NCBI GenBank assembly: GCA_963681505.1
Contig: OY811990.1
Span: forward strand, 1,792,435-1,856,434
From: Eunapius fragilis
Taxonomy: Eukaryota; Porifera; Demospongiae; Spongillida; Spongillidae
Direction: 5' to 3'
DNA: 64,000 nt
Under the pieces are notes generated by a model. That model saw only the letters and a program-made list of their open reading frames with translations, was not told the origin of the DNA and did not search any database. How positions within the stretch are numbered: the first letter of the stretch is position 1; each line of letters starts with the position of its first letter. The position numbers were made by a program, and so were the translations under genes. This document shows, piece by piece, positions 56,797 to 64,000 of this stretch.

Positions 56797-59700
56797 TATG
56801 CTACTTAGGATTAGCGGTTCTGACGAGGATGACTGTCAAGTTTGCTACACATATAACCAAATGCAAAAGCCTATGGAACTCACAGGTCTGTAACATGTTT
56901 GGAAGTGGCACTGCCCCAGATCCAAAAACATACATAAAATATGCTCCGATCCTCAGGTGGTATGTGACCATAGGTCTCATTAATGGCAGAGTCCTAAACA
57001 CAAAGGCATTAGCCTATCTATTTGCCACCATCTCATGTAAATCAACATTCCATGGGTGACTTCCATGGGTGGCTTTGCATCTGGTCATAGCAAACTGACA
57101 GTCATACCCACCAGAACCACTAATTCTAAGTAGCATTGGTTTGTGTGTGTGTATGTACGTGTATGTGTGTGCATGTGTGAGTATGTGTGTGTATGTATAG
57201 CATTATACATGGGCCCCTTCTAGGAATCTGTGCTATTTATCTATTACATGTAGATCTACCACTCTGTAAGAGGGACTTTAGTAGCTGGGCAGGAATATCA
57301 TTCCCTGCTTTATCCCTAAAGATAAAGATCAGGGCCCTGGAAATTTTATATAACAAAGGAAGGTAATAAATAGTAAGTCCTAAGTCTTTTTAAACCTCTC
57401 AATGGTACACACTCAGAGCCTCAGCGTATATAGTGATTGGCATGGGATTGTTGTGAGTGTTGTGTCTGTATGAGTGTGTGAGTGTCTAAATGGATGCATG
57501 TAATGGAATATGGGACATGAGGCATGGTACGTCATGATTTGGCAGGTACTGTGAGACAGGAACAAATAGTCCTGTACATACAACGTGGTCACGGGTCAAG
57601 TCACATCAGTTCTATCAACTTTTGGCATGACATTGTCCAATCTTGTTCATAACTAACCATCTTGTATGTATCATGAAGATGTGATAAAGTGCTATGTTTG
57701 AGCTCTGTAACACTAACCACATTTGAACTATAGCTTGTTGACATTTTTACCATTTATGGTTGCATTGTGTAAACCAGGGGGGCGTTTCTATTTATTAAGT
57801 CCTTAAGAATTGAGATGTAGTACAAATAACCATGCCAATTTATAAAGTGTCATTGTGTGCTTATTTTGGTGTGTCGTTTATTATGCGCCATTAATAATGC
57901 TCGCGATAAACTAACCATTAATGTGTGCTACGTTAAACTCCCTTAAAAGAACCTCACAAATTTTATATAGGCACCATCCTCAAACCACGAGCGATCAGGA
58001 AAAGCAATAGTTAGGCGGGGACCTTTGCGGGTTACGGGGCTATAGGACCAAATCGGCGATGTTTACATTATAGTTTTCACTGCACACGCTATCGTTTACA
58101 CCAGCGGTTTTGCTTATCTTACATACGGCATCTTTTTGCGTGATGTGTAAACGATAGCGTGTGCAGTGAAAACTATATTGTAAATATCGCCGATTTGGTC
58201 CTATAGCTCCGTAACCCGCAAATTAAGGTCCCCGCCTAACTATTGCTTTTCCTGATCGCTCGTGGTTTGAGGATGGTGCCTATATAAAATTTGTGAGGTT
58301 CTTTTAAGGGAGTTTTTTTAAACATAATTAACGTAGCACACATTAATGGTTAGTTTATCGCGAGCATTATTAATGGCGCATAATAAACGACACACCAAAA
58401 TAAGCACACAATGACACTTTATAAATTGGCATGGTTATTTGTACTACATCTCGATTCTTAAGGACTTAATAAATAGAAACGCCCCCCTGGTTTACACAAT
58501 GCAACCATAAATGGTAAAAATGTCAACAAGCTATAGTTCAAATGTGGTTAGTGTTACAGAGCTCAAACATAGCACTTTATAACATCTTCATGATACATAC
58601 AAGATGGTTAGTTATGAACAAGATTCGACAATGTCATGCCAAAAGTTGATAGAACTGATGTGACTTGACCCACTGTAGTTGTACATTAATCCAGTACATA
58701 CAACCAATGGGATGAGCGTGAAAAACACATCAGTCAGAATATAAATAGTTGAGAAAGAGGGTTGGATAGTAAGCCAGTGAAAGCACTGTAACCAAAAAAA
58801 GTTCAAATAGACACGGCTTATGAGTGCATCCATGTAGCACATAACAATTTACAGGGTGTACAGCAAGGGGAAAGAATAGTGGAAAGAGTGTGTATAAGTG
58901 TGACGTGAGACGTGTGTATGTGTTGGTTCATGGGTGTGTGTGTGCCAGCCATGCAGATGAAATGAAAAACGGTGGGCGTTTAAAATATATGTGCCAGCAG
59001 AACGCAAATCCCGACAATAAGGAAGGGTTACATGTGTTCCAGCCTAGCTGCGCTGCATGTGTCTTTAACTCGACCACGCCTCTCCCATAACCTAGCTGAT
59101 ACACCGTGCACTATATCTCATAGCTCTGACGTACTGTTATAGGTTGTGAGCCTATAAATGGCCACGCAATGAGTGGCACCCAAAGAGTATGACCGAATCG
59201 ACAGGGACACATATTGTTGTGCGCGCGTATCGGTACTGGTAGTACGTACCGTGTTTTGTATGGTGATGGTAGCTGAATCCCACGCATTATGATCGCTTAA
59301 CGAATCTTGTTAGTCATAGAAGAGAACCACTGACGTTTGTAAGAACGTAAATTAACGGTGGCACTTCAGTTGTGCATGTAGTGGCATGGGCACGGGATGT
59401 TATTGTATATTCATGTGCTCGGAGTAGCGGGAACCAGGTTGATGGCGCGAAATGAACGAGAAATGTGCAATTACTTTGCACAGCTGTATCTCCGTAACGG
59501 ATCAAGTAAAAATTAACGAACAGGACAAATCGATAGGTACAGGACCCCTCTACGTATAAACCGAATTTGAAGTTAATTGAGATGCCCTGCCGAAAGATAT
59601 GGCCGGTTTGAACCCCAAGGGGTATCGGACGTTGCAACACTGGCACGAAGCTAATGCAAGAGCCCAAAATTTATTTTACCAGAGAGACATGATGTAGTAT

Positions 59701-59824
59701 GAAGTATTGAAAATAGAAAGTCAATAGCGTTTACTGTTCGGGAGATGTAGCGATTTCAAAGTGAATCATTTTTATAACTTTATATATATAATCGTGATAC
59801 GCCAGTTTCGCGTGAACTGTCCCA
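56797..59824 (-). repeat. Large inverted repeat, right arm
   Basis: Reverse complement of 53018-55065, interrupted by a palindromic insertion at 57593-58671. The F1 part at 59285-59824 also belongs to segmental duplication copy B. Frames of about 76-81 codons at 56829-57059 and 54800-55045 are the same peptide (WNSQVCN.FGSGTAPDPKTY) because the DNA is duplicated; no domain known. Confidence 0.85.
57593..58671. mobile_element. 1.08 kb near-perfect palindrome (foldback element)
   Basis: Arms of about 510 bp (57593-58100 and 58146-58671), starting GGGTCAAGTCACATCAGTTC, are reverse complements with few indels around a 45-bp centre. The uninterrupted equivalent near 54241-54290 shows that this palindrome was inserted into the arm. 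No protein-coding frame. Probably a foldback DNA element; superfamily unknown. Confidence 0.85.
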
Positions 59825-59828
59825 TATG

Positions 59829-60410
59829 GGTCAGTTCACGAGATAATGGCCCTTCGCTATATTTTTTTAAGTTATAAAAATGACTCACGTTTGAATCGCT
59901 ATAACGTCGGAACGGTAAACGCTATTGACTTCCTATTTTCAACACTTCATGCTACATCATTTCTGTCTGGTTAAATCGATTATGGGCTCTTGCATTAGCT
60001 TCGTGCCAGTGTTACAACGTCCGATACCCCTTGGGGTTCAAACCCGCCATATCATTCGGCAGGAAAATTCGATTCACTCCTAGTTTGGTTTGTACGTAGA
60101 GGGATCCTGTACCTATTGATTTGTTCTGTTCGCTAATTTTTTTTTTATCCGTTACGGGGATACAACTGTGCAAAGTAATTGCATATTTCCCGGTCGTTTC
60201 GCGCCATTTACCTATTGCGCGACATGAAATGCAATTACTTCCTGTTAAATAACTATGTCTCCGCCCATCCATACACTATTGTACGGCGTTTTCGCTTCTT
60301 GCAAACGTCCGGTTCTGTTCCCCTTCTTGGCTTCTTCAACATAGCGAGTAGAAGCTAAAGATTCTTAATACATGGATTCAGCTGCCATCAGCCTGCGCAA
60401 CACGGTACGT
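59829..60410 (+). repeat. F2 repeat arm, copy B
   Basis: GTCAGTTCACGAGATAATGG to CAACACGGTACGTACCC, head to head with F1(-) as in copy A. Confidence 0.8.
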
Positions 60411-60775
60411 ACCCTTTAAAATGCACGTAGAAACCGAGCGTGTTGACTCGGTGAAACTGCTTCATTTATGCGTGCACAACGCTGCAGAGCATGAAAGTGC
60501 ACGGTGTCTAGGGCTAGCTTAATCTGAAACGCACCCTTCCTTTTTGACTTCTGCACACGCACAGATATATCAAACATGCACCCCCTTGTAGCTACATGTA
60601 TTTATCAACATGTAGTACTCTCGATCATTGGCTTACTAAAACCTCTTTCTTGTTTAATTTGTGAACCAATTATATTTGGTTCTACAGAATAATATCCACA
60701 CAAAATAAAATCCACACATACACACGCACACACACATGCACACACTCACATTCATACACAACCTCAGATCAGAGC

Positions 60776-61781
60776 AATTGGTGTCATTTAATTCTGTCAG
60801 AATGTTTCCTCATGCTTAGTTTCCAATTGGTGGTGTGCATGGCATAGTTGATTGTTTGCCCAAAAGGGGTCAGGCGACTGTGGGTTTGCTGTCCCCCTAC
60901 CCTGAGTGTGACTGGAACCAAGATTACCATTGGGTTAGCCCACACCTTGACACGTACTGGTCAAGGTAAGGTGGTTAGGCCAGGGTAGAAGCCAAAAGGG
61001 TGCTACCTGCCATTGATGTATAAACAATAACACCTGTAGCAATGCATTTATAAGTACAGCCATGGTAAGCAACGCAGCTGGCATTTGGCTGGAGTGATTG
61101 CAGCCCACCCCTACTATCCTTTATACATACATGTGTGACCTGCAACCATACCAGGTGTCAATATTTTGGGGACAGTGTGTTAGATGGGGTATGACCAAAA
61201 GTGAGGGAATGAGTTAACTGGAGGGTTAAATGGAGGCAAAGCTTTCGCAGACGTCTAGGCTCAGGGTGGAATGAAAGTGAGGTTTTCCCAGAAGATACTC
61301 CAGGCTAGAATTTAGCTGGGAATTTAGTGTTGTTGCCATGTGCACTTATACACACACATGCACACTCACACAAGCACACACACACACACACACAAACATG
61401 TACACACACACACAGACACACACACACACCATGGGCAGTCAGTCATTCACGCATCAACATCAATGCTTTGCTATTGCAATTTATTTTATTTCCTAATTGT
61501 CGACCCACATACAAAACATTAACTGTTTTTAGCCGTCATCCTATTCATCACATGCTTCTCTTTTGTATTTCTATAGGAGCCGTACCTGTTTCTAAATTGT
61601 CTTGTGTATCAATGTGCATGTTAATGCATGCACACACATACACACAACACACAAGCACTAGCATACACTTGCAACTGCAGTCATATGTTTATTGTTTGTG
61701 TAAATTTGTGTTTCCTTGCTCTGGCAATTACCAACAGGCCTACTTGTTGCCTTTTGCACTTTTAAACATATGCATGCACAT

Positions 61782-61820
<39 letters not shown>

Positions 61821-62788
61821 GACACAAACCCACATGCACATGCACGCACATTCATGTACACACACAGGAGTCATGCTTCAATCACAAACATGTGCATATG
61901 TACACATAAAAATGGCTTTGGCAGTCATCCATCACACACACACATGCACATACGCATACACAGAACTGGCCTCTGCTTTGTAAAATTATTATCTAATTTC
62001 CCTGTTGTCTCTTGTTGCTATGAGCACACTTACTAGATGTGAGCCTGCACTACAAGAATGCACACTTATGCACACAGGCATGCATGCACAAACACATGCG
62101 CACTCACACAAACAAACAAACAAACAAACAAATAAACAAACACGCACACTCGCACAAACAAACACACACACATACACAAGTGCAAACCACCCACTCTGCA
62201 TTCTGCTTGGTACACTCACACTTGTGCCTTCACCATTAGAGCCTGTTGGTCCTTAATTCACCTCATATGCAATTTTGATTTTTTTTTTCTTCTGCTGCTC
62301 CTGTTTGGCTTCCACTGATGTACCCATGGCCTCCACTACATGCTCATGTCCCATCACCTACACTAGATGCTCATGTCCCATGATTCTAAGTACTAACTTG
62401 TCAGGTTGAGTAGCGCCAGCAGCTAGGTAGGTGCACAACCATGCACCATCACCCATAGCCATTAAGGTTTTCAATATACAAGACTTGTATCCAGGCTAAG
62501 AAGAATCTCCGATGCTATGGAGAGATAGTTTCTGAGCTGGCTTTCTGTGATTCCATTAATTACCCTTCACCTTGACCCATCCATGTCTGTGTGGACTCAT
62601 CTCATGCCAAACCCCCACCATCATGATAAGCCTGCTAACCAAAATAGGCTCAGTGACTTAAGCTCACCTCAGTGTATTGCTAGAAGCTTTGGTAAGGCTC
62701 ATGGCTCTAGACCTGTCCACCACCTATCCAAACCCCTAACAGCATGGGCCACAAAGATCAAAAATATGCCTGTTTTATGACACCAATT
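60776..62788 (+). repeat. R repeat, copy 3
   Basis: Ends AATTGGTGTCAT and ATGACACCAATT, with CA tracts near 61376-61425 and 61784-61817. Same structure as copy 2, differing mainly in microsatellite length. Confidence 0.85.
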
Positions 62789-63307
62789 ATTATGATCTGG
62801 GGTGAGTGTTTCCACTTGTTGCTGAGTTCTATGGACAGCTATAGACTGGCCTCTGCTTCACCTCCTTACACATAGCTAATGGATTTCCTGATGTCATTTA
62901 GAGATTGATTGTGTATGTGCTTGTGTGTGTGTGTGTGCCTATGTGTGTTTTGTATGTTTTGTTTGTGTACATGTGAGTGAGTGTGTGTGTGTGTGTGTGT
63001 GTTTGTGTGTGAGAGTCTGTGTGGTGTGATTAAAACATGTACTCTGGAAAAGGCCTTGGGTTGGAAGCCTTGCATGTCTGGCAGTGAAATCATTGCTACC
63101 CTATCACCACTGATAGTGGTTGGACTGGGCCTCTGTAAAGTTTGTATTGGATTGAGTGGTAATAGTATTCACATCCAACTGCTCCCATGTACCCATGAGT
63201 TCTAGCAATACACTGTGGACACACACACACACATACACACAACACACTCATGCACATACACACACACTCATGCACATACACACACAACACGTACAAAGCA
63301 CATACAT

Positions 63308-63335
63308 AATAATAATAATAATAATAATAATATGC
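63308..63335. repeat. (AAT)n tract, probable LINE 3' tail
   Basis: About nine AAT units. Read on the minus strand it follows the LINE frame after an 80-bp 3' UTR. It marks the exact point where duplication copy B stops matching copy A. Confidence 0.8.
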
Positions 63336-63418
63336 CATCGCATTATACAAGTATAACACGTTTGGAGGAAGAGACTAGACATAGTTTGAGAACACATATA
63401 TCACCAAGCTAATAACAT

Positions 63419-64000
63419 TCATAGTTCTACAGCATCTACATCTGATTTTGACCAAAGATGTGTTCTACGAAGATGGATTTTAACTCCTTTAGCGCATGTA
63501 GACCTGAAGTGGCAATCTGAGGCTGGGCACAGCACAGAGTGGGTGTACTGGTTGGTAGATGTGTCATCAGCTTGCTCCTTGTGTTTGTGGTGTTGATGTA
63601 TCTTAATGCCTTTTATAGAATTTGAAGTAAAGGAACCTAGAGGGACAGGGCATGAAAAGACACTTGGAGGGTGGGTAGCCCTTGCATGTTGACCATGTTT
63701 TTGGGTGTTATGGCTTCTCAGATGTTTCTCACTGGTGAAACCTTTATTACAGATAGAACAATAGCAGCCATGTTGTAGGGAGGATGCACCCTTGTGGCAG
63801 TCTCGCAACAACCTAGCCTTCTCATTAAGCTTTGCTTCCATTAAGGCTGCACCATTAAAAAGCGAGGTTCGCCACTGTGATCTCGATATTGCAATAGATT
63901 GCCAGTTGTTGGAGAGATCAAACAAGGAGAGGTCTTTTGAAACACAGTCCCTCCATCTTAGTTTTGGTTTATGTTGTGGGCGCTTTGCAGATGAAATCTC
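63419..64000 (-). CDS. Non-LTR retrotransposon ORF, C-terminus (partial)
   Basis: Open to the window edge: 193 codons before the stop at 63419, the rest lying beyond 64000. It starts within KRPQHKPKLRWRDCV and NNWQSIAISRSQWR, the tail typical of LINE reverse-transcriptase proteins (RxxKWRD, then W..LA.DR..WR). Two or three Cys-His fingers follow: CYCSICNKGFTSEKHLRSH, then VLCPASDCHFRSTCAKG with HLRRTH. Such C-terminal fingers bind nucleic acid in several LINE clades. The reverse transcriptase core is not in view. Position next to an (AAT)n tail fits a 3' end. This is a LINE, not a host zinc-finger gene, though the clade is uncertain. Confidence 0.8.
   Translation of the reverse strand, partial: EISSAKRPQHKPKLRWRDCVSKDLSLFDLSNNWQSIAISRSQWRTSLFNGAALMEAKLNEKARLLRDCHKGASSLQHGCYCSICNKGFTSEKHLRSHNTQKHGQHARATHPPSVFSCPVPLGSFTSNSIKGIKIHQHHKHKEQADDTSTNQYTHSVLCPASDCHFRSTCAKGVKIHLRRTHLWSKSDVDAVEL

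Larger units (their letters stand above)
59106..63303 (+). repeat. Segmental duplication, copy B
   Basis: Near-identical to 23268-27905. It lacks the CCCTAGAAA insertion and is cut at its right end by the (AAT)n tail of a LINE. It contains F1(-) 59285-59824, F2(+) 59829-60410 and R copy 3. Confidence 0.9.

Noticed and set aside
1-64000. tRNA, rRNA or other structured RNA genes
   Set aside because: None recognised by eye on either strand. A covariance-model search would be needed to exclude them.

Overview
This is a stretch of repeat-rich eukaryotic nuclear DNA. It has spliced genes with very small introns (49, 57 and about 60 bp examples), class I and class II transposons, many foldback elements and long CA/TG microsatellites. 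The mix of a compact immunoglobulin-type receptor gene, Ginger/Tigger/hAT/Gypsy elements and a bacterial-type DUF1254 gene fits a marine invertebrate, most likely a sponge. That placement is inference; no marker gene fixes the taxon.

Layout. 1-930 is CA/TG microsatellite with a diverged tandem unit. 1.5-2.15 kb holds a foldback MITE and a partial copy of a 2.24 kb repeat (called U here). 2354-3712 (minus) is a DUF1254/DUF1214 gene with one in-frame TGA. 3.94-15.07 kb is a tandem array of U: two whole units, a third split by a 4.1 kb Ginger-type DNA transposon (9355-13457, 4-bp target duplication GGTC), and a fourth that is cut short. 15.1-17.75 kb is a broken Tigger/pogo transposase whose DNA-binding domain is split by a minisatellite. 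18-28 kb is layered repeats: a two-armed F1/F2 family, a CA-rich 2 kb family R, and an inverted R pair. 30.6-34.6 kb is a second Ginger copy (TSD TACC). 34.8-37.15 kb is a third Ginger-like element of another subfamily (TSD TATA).

37.4-39.8 kb (minus) carries the best host gene: a six-exon, 537-residue single-pass receptor with three Ig-like domains and a cytoplasmic tail of SH2-type tyrosine motifs. 40-47 kb is mostly unassigned DNA with two MITEs, a hAT transposase relic (45226-45765) and a perfect 57-bp-arm hairpin insertion. 47258-52358 is a nearly intact Gypsy LTR retrotransposon (minus strand, 122-bp LTRs, TSD TACG), broken by a 61-bp tandem duplication and one late frameshift. 53.0-59.8 kb is a large inverted repeat whose right arm is interrupted by a 1.08 kb near-perfect palindrome. 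59.1-63.3 kb is a near-identical second copy of 23.3-27.9 kb. The window ends in the 3' part of a non-LTR retrotransposon (minus).

The window mainly records transposition. Nested insertions with readable target duplications and two duplicated blocks let several events be ordered in time. The objects most worth following are the Ginger elements that carry a SUMO-protease-like (Ulp1) domain plus a PHD finger, the docking-tail Ig receptor, the DUF1254 gene sitting at the repeat junction, and the F1/F2 head-to-head repeat.
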